Assembly (NCBI GenBank): GCA_036898135.1
Contig: CM072512.1
Span: forward strand, 17,417,597-17,481,596
DNA: 64,000 nt
From: Oncomelania hupensis
Lineage: Eukaryota > Mollusca > Gastropoda > Littorinimorpha > Pomatiopsidae
Direction of reading: 5' to 3'
The first letter of the stretch is position 1. The number at the start of each line of letters is the position of its first letter. The notes below the pieces were generated by a model, which did not search any database, was not told the DNA's origin, and saw only the letters and a list, made by a program, of their open reading frames with translations. The translations under genes were made by a program, and so were the position numbers. Below are positions 45,568 through 55,360 of the stretch, in pieces.

Positions 45568-45770
45568 ACCCATTGCACATAGCTACGATCGAAAGAAAGT
45601 ATACTCCATGCGCAGCAGGCCAAAGTATGCCCCTTGTCCCTTGAAGGGATACTTTGGCGAGGTTAGTAGCCTGTTCAGTTACAGTGTCGGTGAAAGACTA
45701 GAAACGGAAAAGTTTCGTCTCCTCTAGGCGACGAATTAGGTCACGCTTTATTTGTTTCTAGGTCAACTGA
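45568..45770 (+). repeat. Repeat H copy 2 with two hairpins
   Basis: Matches 40157-40372 with small indels. It keeps CCAAAGTAT/ATACTTTGG and TTTCGTCTCCTCTAGGCGAC (45713-45735). Copy 2 is preceded by (CAT)n, while copy 1 is followed by it. Confidence 0.8.
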
Positions 45771-45854
45771 GAATCGTTTCGAACCGTTTATTGACGCCGG
45801 ATAGTGTCCTCACTTGGTTTCATACAATTTAAGAATCCAAGAAGGCAAATGGGT

Positions 45855-46085
45855 TTTTAGTACGGAAAAGGGTCATTTTTGTAGAGCCAAGGGTTAGGAC
45901 AAGGGCTCTGAACCCTTGTAGCAATATTCGGCTCTTTTCGTCACTTTTAAACCGTGCTGCGGTTCGCATCCGCGGCTAGCAGCGAGCCCAAAGGATACTT
46001 TGAAGGGATGTAGGGAATACTTTCACCTGCAGCAATGTGTATTACCTCCGTCTTCATCATCATCATCATCGTCATCATCATCACT
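45855..46085. repeat. G-family fragment and CAT-rich tract
   Basis: TTTTTGTAGAGCCAAGGGTT then AGGACAAGGG (45877-45908) matches the core of the foldback element at 43160-43190. CAT units lie at 46057-46083. Confidence 0.55.
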
Positions 46086-46371
46086 AGTTCCTAGATAGGA
46101 TAAAATATGTCGTGTCACATTGTGTGTAAATTACACTTTTAGTACTCCCTTACCCGCCCTCCCCAATAACCCACCCTCTAAATAAAATCGCCTTGACGCC
46201 AGAACGATCACAGCTACTGCTTTTTGTTATTTCTAGGCATATCATTTGAATGGCTTTGCATCTTGTTTGTTTTGTACTTTATGCAATGGGTAGTATAAAC
46301 TTAATTTTAAAAAAAGTATATTTCATTAATCTTTAATAGAGTTTTAGAATTTGATTGGTTTTTCACCCATT

Positions 46372-46819
46372 CTATATGCTTGCGAAGCATGGACCTTCAC
46401 AGCAGATCTACAACGAAGAATACAAAGCATGGAGATGAGGTGCTACAGAAGACTTCTGGGCATTTCCTATCCCCAACACATCACCAACGACGACGACAGA
46501 CCATCACACAAGCCATTGGACAACACGATGACCTGCTCACAGTGGTGAAGAAACGGACACTCCGATGGTATGGCCACGTCACCAGATCATCAGGCCTTGC
46601 AAAGACCATTCTGCAAGGCACAGTGCAAGGAGGTAGAAGAAGAGGGAGACCGAAAAAGAGGTGGGAGGACAGCATTCGAGAATGGACTGGTTTGACACTG
46701 AGCGAAGCCATCAGGGCTGCTGAGGACAGAGAAAGATGGAGTATGCTGGTTAAACGATCATCTGTTGTGCCCCTACGACCTCCGGGTTACGGGATAGGAT
46801 AGGATAGGATAGTATAGGA
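46372..46819 (+). mobile_element. LINE B copy 5 (3' fragment)
   Basis: Perfect 11-bp duplication TTTCACCCATT (46361-46371 and 46820-46830). Plus orientation with the GGATA tail at 46795-46819. Confidence 0.93.
46380..46802 (+). pseudogene. LINE B ORF C-terminus
   Basis: 140-codon frame. After an out-of-frame first 30 codons it reads TITQAIGQHDDLLTVVKKRT, LRWYGHVTRSSGLAKTIL, GGRRRGRPKKRWEDSIREWT and the usual end PLRPPGYGIG. The first part of the domain (YACEAWTF, MEMRCYRRLLGIS) is in another frame, so one frameshift lies near 46490 where CGACGACGA replaces CGACGAAGT-like sequence. No RT core. Confidence 0.87.
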
Positions 46820-46830
46820 TTTCACCCATT

Positions 46831-47245
46831 GTGTTATTAGTGGGGGTGGAGGATGGAGCAGGGGGCGGGAGTCACTATTAGCAAAAATGACTCACTTCGA
46901 AGATTGACAGAGTTAGCTAGTGAAGACAATATGAATTATTTTGAAAATGGCGCTCCTAGTCTATGTCATAGTAAAAACCCCTCGAGGCCCTGGCGATTTA
47001 AATTTGCCAACACAGCTGTATTGTATTGTAGCCTACTGCATTGTAATGTATGTACTGTATTGTATTGTATTGTGCAAACCCTTTTCACCGCCAGACAACC
47101 AAAGAGCATTCGACCTGCGCTGGTTCTGCAATAGGTAGGTGCCTCAGCACAACAAATAACAGGCAGCAAGTTCACTGTAGTATCTACGGAGGAAGTCGGT
47201 ACTCTAAGCATGCGATGACGACAAACCGTGCATTTCTCGCTTCAA
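46831..47245. other. No recognisable gene
   Basis: TGTATTG repeats at 47017-47075. Otherwise unique-looking. Confidence 0.4.
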
Positions 47246-47246
47246 T

Positions 47247-47310
47247 GTGTGTGTGTGTTTGCCTGCGTGTGTGTGTGTGCGTGCGTGTGTGTGTGTGTGT
47301 GTGTGGGTGT
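47247..47310. repeat. (GT)n microsatellite
   Basis: GT run interrupted by TTTGCC and GCGTGC. Confidence 0.93.
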
Positions 47311-47408
47311 GAGGATGTTTACACGGCGTTATTGGGACAAATTAGTGCAAGTTTGCATACGTTCTTTGGACAGACCTCCTTGTTGGGACGTCCATTTAAT
47401 GATCCGTG

Positions 47409-47459
47409 AGGGTTAGGGTTAGGGCTAGGGTTAGGGCTAGTGTTAGGGTTAGGGTTAGA
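47409..47459 (+). repeat. Interstitial telomere-like repeat
   Basis: About eight units of GGGTTA, with GGGCTA and GTGTTA variants. Confidence 0.9.
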
Positions 47460-47557
47460 ACACTTTAAAGTACATAAAAACGGTGTCGTAGCACGACCCA
47501 TTGTCCACAGAACGTATGTGGCGATAGAGGAAAGTCCAAATAACGGTGTCTCCGCAA

Positions 47558-47560
<3 letters not shown>

Positions 47561-47613
<53 letters not shown>
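47561..47613. repeat. (GT)n microsatellite
   Basis: Pure run of about 26 units. Confidence 0.95.
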
Positions 47614-47615
<2 letters not shown>

Positions 47616-47797
47616 CTGCGAAACGTCACGAATGAGGAACGGAATTTGACGTTCTTAGTATCAAATGGGGTAATTATCTCCTTCCCCATTTTTCTCCCGT
47701 TCCTCATTTGACCTAAGTACACGGGAGTGCTCTTTTAGTGCATGGGAGGGCAGTTGTAGTGCATGGGAGTGTTTTTAGTGCAAGGGAGTGATCTATC

Positions 47798-47828
47798 CTA
47801 GTTCGTCTCCTATAGGGCACGAAGTAGG
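47798..47828. repeat. Hairpin motif G (copy d)
   Basis: CTAGTTCGTCTCCTATAGGG then CACGAAGTAGG; arms partly mismatched. Confidence 0.75.
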
Positions 47829-47880
47829 TCAAGTTTTGTTTCACACGGGAAGGTTAAGCGCACCCGTTTTCCAAAAATTT

Positions 47881-47916
47881 GACCTAGTTCGTGCCCTATA
47901 GGAGACGAACTAGGTC
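47881..47916. repeat. Hairpin motif G (copy e)
   Basis: GACCTAGTTCGT and ACGAACTAGGTC are perfect 12-bp inverted arms around a 12-base loop GCCCTATAGGAG. Confidence 0.9.
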
Positions 47917-48084
47917 AAGTTTTGCCAACACGGGTAGGGTAAGTGCACCCGTTTTCGAAAAGGGTTAGGGTCAGGGCTAGTTGCAGCGCTGCAACTAGCC
48001 CTGACCCTAACCCTTTTCGAAAACGGGTGCACTTAACCTACCCGTTTAAGAAAATTCCTTACCCTACCCGTGTTGGCAAAACTT

Positions 48085-48120
48085 GACCTAGTTCGTGGCC
48101 TGTAGGACACGAACTAGGTC
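48085..48120. repeat. Hairpin motif G (copy f)
   Basis: Arms GACCTAGTTCGT and ACGAACTAGGTC are again perfect; the loop GGCCTGTAGGAC differs from copy e. Confidence 0.9.
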
Positions 48121-48227
48121 AAATTGTTACAAAACGAGTAGGGTTAAGGCAGCGCTGTAAGTAGCCTTTATCCTACCCGTTTTGTGTGCTACCCGAGTAA
48201 ATTTACCCCATTTGATACCGCGTACAC

Positions 48228-48274
48228 GTATGTGTGTGTGTGTGCGTGCGTGTGTGTGTGTGTGTGTGTGTGTG
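48228..48274. repeat. (GT)n microsatellite
   Basis: GT run with GCGTGC interruption. Confidence 0.95.
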
Positions 48275-48305
48275 TAAAGTTATTTGTGATAATCTTTTGG
48301 GTGGC

Positions 48306-48906
48306 TGTTACGTTGAAACGTGAAGGATAGTATGTCTGAAGCGCGCACGATAGATCTAATCGTTTCGTTTTGCTAAGTATTCAATAATAGAGTTTATTTA
48401 CCTTTTATTTGAGTTTGCATTGTTGTTAGAAGAAGCTTTGTATAACGTTGATAATTTTTGTTAATCGATATTATTGGAGAATTCTCTAGATTTGCGTGTT
48501 TACTGTCGATAGAAACTTCCTGATAAATGTCGAAGTTTGAGAACGTTCTTGGAATGTTTAGAAAGATGTATGACGTAAGTCAGTGATGACGATCTTTAGT
48601 TCGATTGGTGGTAAAGCGTCATCGGGAACATTCTGACATTATCTCGATCAAGAGAAAAATTATAAACTGGATGCCCTGTGTGAGGGTGTGGATAGTGAGT
48701 TGTAAAAGTGAAAAGGCGATTGTATGCAGATGTTGATGTGTGCTGAATAAAAGTGGAAAACTTCATACGAAGACTCAGTGACTTGTATGCTGATTGAACG
48801 GGTTGCGTGGATAATCGAATCCGAACTTACACTCATCAGGAGAATTCACGCATTGGGGCTGAATCTACTACTGATAGAAAACACCACCATCAAACGGAGT
48901 GTAACA
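48306..48906 (+). mobile_element. Solo LTR, family F copy 2
   Basis: TGTTAC at the start and GTAACA at the end, with 5-bp duplications GTGGC (48301-48305 and 48907-48911). Length 601 bp. Homologous to 21543-22171, including GAAGAAGCTTTGTATAACG and CTGAATAAA (AATAAA at 48746-48751). No internal genes follow. Confidence 0.88.
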
Positions 48907-48929
48907 GTGGCGCCTGAGTGCGGTGGTTT

Positions 48930-49585
48930 GGACACTCGCTAGTTAGTTAGTCATTGTTTATAGGGTCCAGCGGATTGTAAAGAGGCGAATCAGGATCACA
49001 ACTTGGTTAGAAGAAGACTCACTCCCGTTCCACATAAAAGATCTGCTGAAAAAACTCGAACGGTAACACTGAAGGCACTCCACCAGCCGGTCACTTTACA
49101 ATAAAGGTATCCCACGCTTTACAATAAAGGTATCTTTACTCTAATTTATCGAACTCCCGTATACAAAAACAAAATACAATAAAGGTATCTTTACTCTAAT
49201 TTATCGAACTCCCGTATACAAAAATAAAATGGAATATAAACATCATTTTAACATATTAACAAAACACATATCATACCATAGAAATACCTAGTCACCCTTT
49301 GGCAGAAAGCGTCCAATAGCCCCAAGCTGACCCAACAGACCCCATACACAAATTAGGAGTTTGGGAAGGTTTTCAAAAAAAAACACCAAAAAAGGTAGGT
49401 GACTGATCTAAGGAAGAAGATAGAAGATTGATAAAACAGAGAAACGATTGGAACGAGAAAGAACAAATAAGAATGAGAGAAACAGTGGTCATTTAAAGCA
49501 CTAAATTTATACAAAGTGCGGATACTATTTATACAGAAACCCCCGGCACCTCCAAGGGGGGTGGGGTAGCAATGTGTCATGTTAA
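48930..49585 (-). mobile_element. Retroposon A copy 5, old and reversed
   Basis: Minus-strand copy, clearly diverged. GGGTCCAGCGGATT (48960-48974) is the complement of the 3' hairpin, and CCCCCGGCACCTCCAAGGGG (49541-49560) is the complement of the 5' hairpin. A ~55-bp block with CAATAAAGGTATCTTTACTC is duplicated in tandem (49120-49230). No target-site duplication was found. Confidence 0.75.
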
Positions 49586-50289
49586 GCAACGTCAGGAACG
49601 GTTAGCATTTGGATGAGTGACTATGCGTGGAAAGCAAACACCAAACGACAAAAAAAAATTTTTTTAAAGATTGAAACAAGCGCACAACACACCCCTTTAC
49701 CTGAATCTGTTTAGAACGAGGGAAGGTAAGTAAAGCAGCGAAGGAGAGGAGAGAAAAAAAACGCACCGCCCTCATAAAGCTGGTCTAGAGAAGAGAGGTC
49801 CAAAACGCTTCCTTTCCTCAACGATCGAATGTAGGTAGGTAGATTAAAGTCCCCGGACACAGAGCGTTTAGGGGACTAAAGGTTAGGAGGACACCTTTAT
49901 CTTCAACTCTGCTTAAATGACCTTGGGTGTGCAACAAATATATGTTTGGTAAACATGTTATTGTTACCGACGCCCAGGCCAACCCGTTAACCTAATGATC
50001 GTTTCAGTTAATATTTTATTCCTTCTATTACTGGTATAATTATGACAACAGGATTTCTAGTGGGTTTGTCTTTTCTTTAGAAAATATCAGAGACCGCTGA
50101 CATTATACTACTTTGCAACTAATTTTCGTATCCCGCCGCGATGCTGGAGCGGGCACTGGTGATTAATTATACAAAATCGCGACGGTGCGCGTGGTATTTG
50201 GTTTCTTTTGATATTCCCTGAGCCGCCCCAACTTTTCTCAGCAGGACAAAAGTACGCTACCCTCGCACGCTGAATATCAGCAGGCCCAG
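49586..50289. other. No recognisable gene
   Basis: Unique-looking DNA. Confidence 0.4.
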
Positions 50290-50291
50290 TA

Positions 50292-50995
50292 GGGGTCTTT
50301 CGGAACGGGTAAAAGTGAAAGTGATTGTGTGTTCGTTTCGTCCTACGAGAGGCACGCCGGGAGATTCTTACGCCGCGTTACGAAACGAAACGAACGTGTT
50401 TCTGTGCGCTTTCGATTTCAGCACCTAGTTTCGTTGTGATTTTATTGAGCACACACAGGGCAGGCCCAGAGGCAGAGCCCTATTATGCCTACGTAAGGCT
50501 TCTTCTAACAAATCATGATTTGACACGAATGTAACGATTATGTTGATTAGTGCTCTAACATTGAAGATATTTTACATTAAAGTTTCGAGTTTCATTTTTG
50601 TCACATAAAACAGTTTTTGGACTGCTGATTGGTGATACAGAATAGATAGATTCTAGACATCCATGACGGCTTTTCAGTAGCTCGTTTGAAAATACGTTTT
50701 AAGTCTGAGACCGAGTTTAGATCCCCATTATTCCTTCTAAAATGGTTGAGTAATGTACCATATACAAATTCAAATCATTTTTGGACATTTTACAAACGAT
50801 TTAATAACCAAAATGTACTCACTAACATTAGTTCGTGGAAATCAGGTTTTCCACGAAGTTTTATTCCTTGTGGTAGGCAGACTTCGCGACCTTTCACCAC
50901 GGGAAGTTAAAGCGTCACATAAATTGCTGACGTCACAACAATAAGTAGTCCCGATTCACATTCACTTTCACTTTCACCCGCTTTCGAAAGATCCC
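50292..50995. mobile_element. TIR DNA transposon, non-autonomous, 704 bp
   Basis: The left end GGGGTCTTTCGGAACGGGTA and the complement of the right end GGGATCTTTCGAAAGCGGGT continue into AAAGTGAAAGTGA in both, giving about 38 bp of imperfect inverted repeat. TA flanks both ends (50290-50291 and 50996-50997). Frames of 63-74 codons inside are unsupported. TA duplication suggests a Tc1/mariner-related element; no transposase seen. Confidence 0.75.
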
Positions 50996-51039
50996 TATTG
51001 ACTGTCAGTCATCCTTGCAGTGCCATGTGTGAAATGATT

Positions 51040-51130
51040 TGCAATAATAAAGGTTATACAGCGCACCAATCAGATCAAAGAGCTCCTCAAGGCCGTAATT
51101 GTCAACAGGATCTCTGAACTCAATGCGCCA
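51040..51130 (-). mobile_element. SINE 3' fragment
   Basis: TATACAGCGCACC and AGAGCTCCTCAAGGC resemble the complement of the S2/S4 SINE 3' end. Confidence 0.4.
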
Positions 51131-51335
51131 GCGTCAAGCGTATTGTCAAACGCGCACCCCGACAAATGAGCAATCCTGAAGGACTGATAATGTATGCTCG
51201 TGTGGCAAGATGAGCATGTGTTGTCTTTTTGTTGTTGTTGTTGTTGTTTTAACGTGCTGCTACAGTGGTACGAAGGTAGGGATGACGGTGGTAGTGGTGA
51301 AACACCGTATAAATAGTCATTACCAACAGCCGACT

Positions 51336-51402
51336 CCTGTGATGAGAAAAAGGGTCTATCGCATGTCAGGCAAGCGTTCTGACCACTGAACCATACTGCT
51401 AC
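51336..51402 (-). mobile_element. tRNA-like SINE head
   Basis: On the minus strand GGTAGCAGTATGGTTCAGTG contains an A-box-like TGGTTCAGTGGTCAGAACG. The B-box is poor. Confidence 0.4.
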
Positions 51403-52799
51403 CCCCCCTCCTCAATCCATCAAGCCCGAAATGCTGAATGGCATGTCTAAGTTTATAGGGTTTTTTGTCACGCTGTTTCAAACTGTTTCGCCAATCAATA
51501 ACAGAAAAAGGATGCTTCAATAGAGGAAGCGCATAATGACATTGTATAGTCAGTCGATCCTGATGAAATATCGTGTTAATGAATCATCAGTGAACTCAGT
51601 CGTCGTTGATTATATAGACCTGCAGTTAACTTTTGGGACACGACGTCGTGTAAAACATAGCTGAGATCACATGCACTGTACTATGAAATTCTCTTTGTAA
51701 AATATTTATTTGCGATTCTTTTCGGTGTCTGTTTACCACTTTCAGCTAAATAAACTTTATACAGAAGCATATTTTCTAAGTAATCATTTGTTTACAAACA
51801 GTGTAAGGTTTCTCTAAATAATATTTTTTTTCCGTAAATAACTTATTTACCAAAACAATATTATTGCTTACGTACATAAATCATGATACAGGTAAATGAT
51901 GCATTGCTGCTAAATAAGGAATTATTTACCTATTTAATGCATTATTTAGCAGATTATGTCAAAGAATGTATTTTTTTTAGAAATGGCAGAATAATTTATT
52001 TAGAATTGGCTAAATAATGTATTATTTAGAAGATGTTGCTAATCATTATTTACGTAAAGAATTCATTGTTTAGGGACTGCAATTTCATTATTTAGGTTAA
52101 AAGATTCGAGGATTCGCTTGAAAATTTGCTTTTTTTTTCTTTTTCTTTTTTTTTTTTTAAAATTATGATACTGCTTTCTATAAATAAATGCAAGGTCTTC
52201 CCAAAGATTGTGTATCCCAAATTTGTATTAATTATGTATTTTTCAACATAAATCCTCCACAAATTCGAAAATAAAACGTCTGTAACGTCCCGACCACCAA
52301 CGAAAGGTCAAGGTCAGTTTTGTGCGGGAGTGTTCAGTGTTTTTAGTATCTCCGTCAGAAGGAAAAAAAAGTATGCTTTTTAAAAAATGTATTGACCCCA
52401 AATCGCAGAGATAGGTGTTGAAATTTTTGAATAACTGAAATCAACGCTACTGCTATTTTTTCACAAGAGCGCCGTTAACTTGCGAGTTCTCCATGTTTAT
52501 TTACTCTGAAGGTAATCCCGCCAATGCAGAAATAAGGATGGATCCCTCCTTTCTGGAGCCGTTCTGTTGCAGTTTCGTATATTATTACTATTGCGAACAT
52601 ATACAAAATAGAGTGAAATAAAGCAGTTGCCTTCACCTTAAATCGCAAAACAGCGTAAAATCACCATTTTCCAGTTTCCTTTATTACTACACCCAACCTC
52701 ACAGTAATACGACTGGCACCTGCGAATTTCCTAAATAATGCAAATTGCAGTCCCTAAACAATGAATTGTTTACGTTAATAATGCATTATTTAGTAAGTC

Positions 52800-53270
52800 A
52801 AGTCAAGACAAGTCAAGACATTTTGTTACGGAATGAATTCAAAATTACATAGGGTTTTGTTATGGTAATGCGGTAAAACATTCAGTCACTCTACAACAAC
52901 AAGCATGCTTTCACTGGAAATAAAAACATTGAATGATCTAAGAGAAAAAGTTGTTTAAAGAAGTACAGCACGCACGCACGCCACTCCTCCTCCCTTATAC
53001 CCTCCCCCTTACTCACACACACACATCACACACACACACACGCACACGCACTCGCACACAATTGTACATGGGTATATAAATCTATGCATAAACGTGCATT
53101 AAAACATCATGAAATTGTGCAAACCTCATGCTCTGTGAACAACTGAGGTCACTGGTACTGAGGGGGCTACCTCGGGAAAGCCGACTGGTTCTAACTTTTA
53201 ATGCTCTGAAGCGTTTGCCTGACGAGAGGAGTTCAAACAGGTGGTTGGCTGTAAATAGACGCGAGGGATG
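52800..53270. other. Core of the foldback element, no gene
   Basis: AAGTCAAGACAAGTCAAGAC tandem at 52797-52819 and a CA-rich patch at 53013-53060. No coding sequence. Confidence 0.5.
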
Positions 53271-53439
53271 GTAATTTTTCTAAATAATACATTATTTAGC
53301 AAATTCTTCTAAATAAGGCATTACATTGATAAACAAATCATTATTTAGAAACATTTCAAAATAATATATTATTTCACACACATTCTGCTACATAATGCAT
53401 TATATAGATAAATAATTCCTTATTTAGAACAATGCCTTA

Positions 53440-54353
53440 ATATCCTATCCAAATCCTATCCCTTAACTTGAAAGTCGTTGGGGCGCCACTGGTGATCGTC
53501 TAATCGGCGTACGCCATCTTTCTCTGTCCTCAACAACTCTCATGGCTTCGCTCAGTGTCAAGCCAGTCAATTCTCGAATGTTGTCCTCCCAACTCGTTTT
53601 CTTACTCCCTCTTCTTCTGCCTCCTTGCACCGTGAGTGCTGGATGGTCTTCGCAAGGCCTGATGATTTGGTGACGTGGCCATACCATCCGAGTTTCCGTT
53701 TCTTTACCACTGTGAGCATGTCATGGTGTTGTCCAATGGCTTGTGCGATGGCCTGTCAGATTTCGTCGTCGGTGATTTGCTGGGTATACGAAATGCCCAG
53801 AAGTCTTCCGTAGCACCTCATCTCCATGCTTTGTTTTCTTTGTTGTAGGTCTGCTGTGAGGGTCCATGTTTCACAAGAGTATACGAAGATGGAGATGACA
53901 AGGGAGCGCATGAACCTTACCTTGGAGAGTAGACTGGTGGTCCTGTCTTTCCAAATGGGTTTGTCAGGGCAGCAGTTGTTTGTGCTGTCCTTGAGAGGAC
54001 TTCCTGTGGGGATCCATTGTCTGAAACAATGGCTCCTAAATATTTGAAGCTGTGCACCGTGTTGAGAAATTGGTTTTGGACTTTGATTTCCGTGTTGATG
54101 CCATTGATGTTGTTGGTCACAGTTTTCGTCTACACTTAATTCCATTCCAAAGGCTCTGGAGGTGGTGTCAAGCCTCTGTACCAGCTGTTCAAATTATTGT
54201 TCCTCTCCAGCCGATCCATCAATGTCATCCGCAAAACGGAAATTGGAGATTGCTTTACCCCCATATGCTGACTGCGCATTCATGATCTGCAAGGGCATCT
54301 GACATGATGCGCTCCAAAAAGACGTTGAAAATGTTGGGGAGAGTAGGCATGGA
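53440..54353 (-). mobile_element. LINE B copy 6, nested in the foldback element
   Basis: Perfect 9-bp duplication AATGCCTTA (53431-53439 and 54354-54362). 914 bp, 5' truncated, tail with CCTATCC units. Confidence 0.92.
53463..54350 (-). pseudogene. LINE B RT end and C-terminus, broken
   Basis: The remains start just downstream of motif B (LERIMSDALADH-like text, complement near 54300) and include the position of motif C (complement of GATGTCATCCGCAAAACGG, near 54220-54240). FKYLGAIVSDNGSPQEVLSR follows in one frame. KVRFMRSLVISIFVYSCETW and MEMRCYGRLLGISYTQQIT come in another (53756-54145), and KKTSWEDNIRELTGLTLSEA in a third (53463-53687). Several indels break it. Confidence 0.85.
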
Positions 54354-54782
54354 ATGCCTTATCATGATTTATTTACCTAAACAACATATACATCATGATT
54401 TATTTACCTAAATAACATATTGGTAGGGTAAATAATAAGCTATTTACCGACAAAATATATTATTTAGAGAAATGTTACACTGTTTGTAAATAAATGATTA
54501 TTTTTAAAAAATATGTATCTAAAATAAATTATTTAGCTAAACATTTATCAAGGGAATTCCATACAATTGAAGACCTGTCCTAGAATGATTCTTTGTATTG
54601 TGACTCATGCACGGATTGTGTGCGATTGATGTCGTGCGCGTCTTTTGGTGTGGGTGTGCGCGTGCGCGTTTGAATAATGGGTTACAATTCTGTTCAATTA
54701 TTCCAAAGGCAACTTGATTGCACTGCATGCAGCTTTCCAAATTACATGTTCTTTTTGCTTCCTCTGCCCTGTTCTTTTTCCC

Positions 54783-54786
<4 letters not shown>

Positions 54787-54837
<51 letters not shown>

Positions 54838-54838
54838 A

Positions 54839-54869
<31 letters not shown>

Positions 54870-54887
54870 ACTCTCTCTCTCTCTCAC

Positions 54888-54927
<40 letters not shown>

Positions 54928-55093
54928 ACTCTCTCTCTCTCTCTCTCACTCACTCTCTCTCTCTCTCACTCACTCTCTCTCACTCTCTCTCTCTCTCTCT
55001 CTCTCACTCACTCTCTCTCTCTCTCTCTCTCACTCACTCTCTCTCTCTCTCACTCACTCTCTCTCTCTCTCACTCACTCTCTCTCTCTCTCAC

Positions 55094-55137
<44 letters not shown>

Positions 55138-55138
55138 A

Positions 55139-55169
<31 letters not shown>

Positions 55170-55291
55170 ACTCTCTCTCTCTCTCACTCACTCTCTCTCT
55201 CTCTCTCACTCTCTCTCTCTCTCTCTCACTCTCTCTCTCTCTCTCTCACTCACTCTCTCTCTCTCTCACTCACTCTCTCTCTCTCTCTCAC

Positions 55292-55352
<61 letters not shown>
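54787..55352. repeat. Long (CT)n array with CACTCACT spacers, ~570 bp
   Basis: Blocks of CT of 8-40 bp are separated by ACTCACT about 25 times, so there is a higher-order pattern over a pure polypyrimidine base. Three overlapping frames of about 230 codons (SLSL with TH or HS) are artefacts. Confidence 0.97.
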
Positions 55353-55356
<4 letters not shown>

Positions 55357-55360
55357 CTCT

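Larger units (their letters stand above)
47658..48218. mobile_element. Palindromic TIR element with nested hairpins, 561 bp
   Basis: Perfect 16-bp inverted ends GTATCAAATGGGGTAA (47658-47673) and TTACCCCATTTGATAC (48203-48218). Inside is a large palindrome centred at 47987/47988 (TTGCAGC|GCTGCAA) with arms of about 105 bp, the first ~48 bases pairing perfectly. It carries three motif-G hairpins and GGGTTAGGG-type sequence. The right arm has an extra ~25-bp duplication. No target-site duplication was found. Superfamily unknown. Confidence 0.75.
51744..54538. mobile_element. Foldback element with ~150-bp inverted ends, 2.8 kb
   Basis: 51744-51900 and the complement of 54375-54538 align over about 150 bp. 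Shared blocks include AGCTAAATAA, TTTACAAACAGTGTAA, TTTCTCTAAATAATAT and AAATCATGAT. A second inner pair (52034-52100 and complement of 52729-52795) shares ATTCATTGTTTAGGGACTGC. TTATTTAG and CTAAATAATG words recur throughout. There is no transposase-like frame. LINE B entered the right arm at 53440. Boundaries are approximate and no target-site duplication was found. Confidence 0.7.

Noticed and set aside
48907..48920. tRNA primer-binding site (TGGCGCC) after an LTR
   Set aside because: GTGGC is the target duplication, also found directly before the LTR, so the resemblance is chance flanking sequence.
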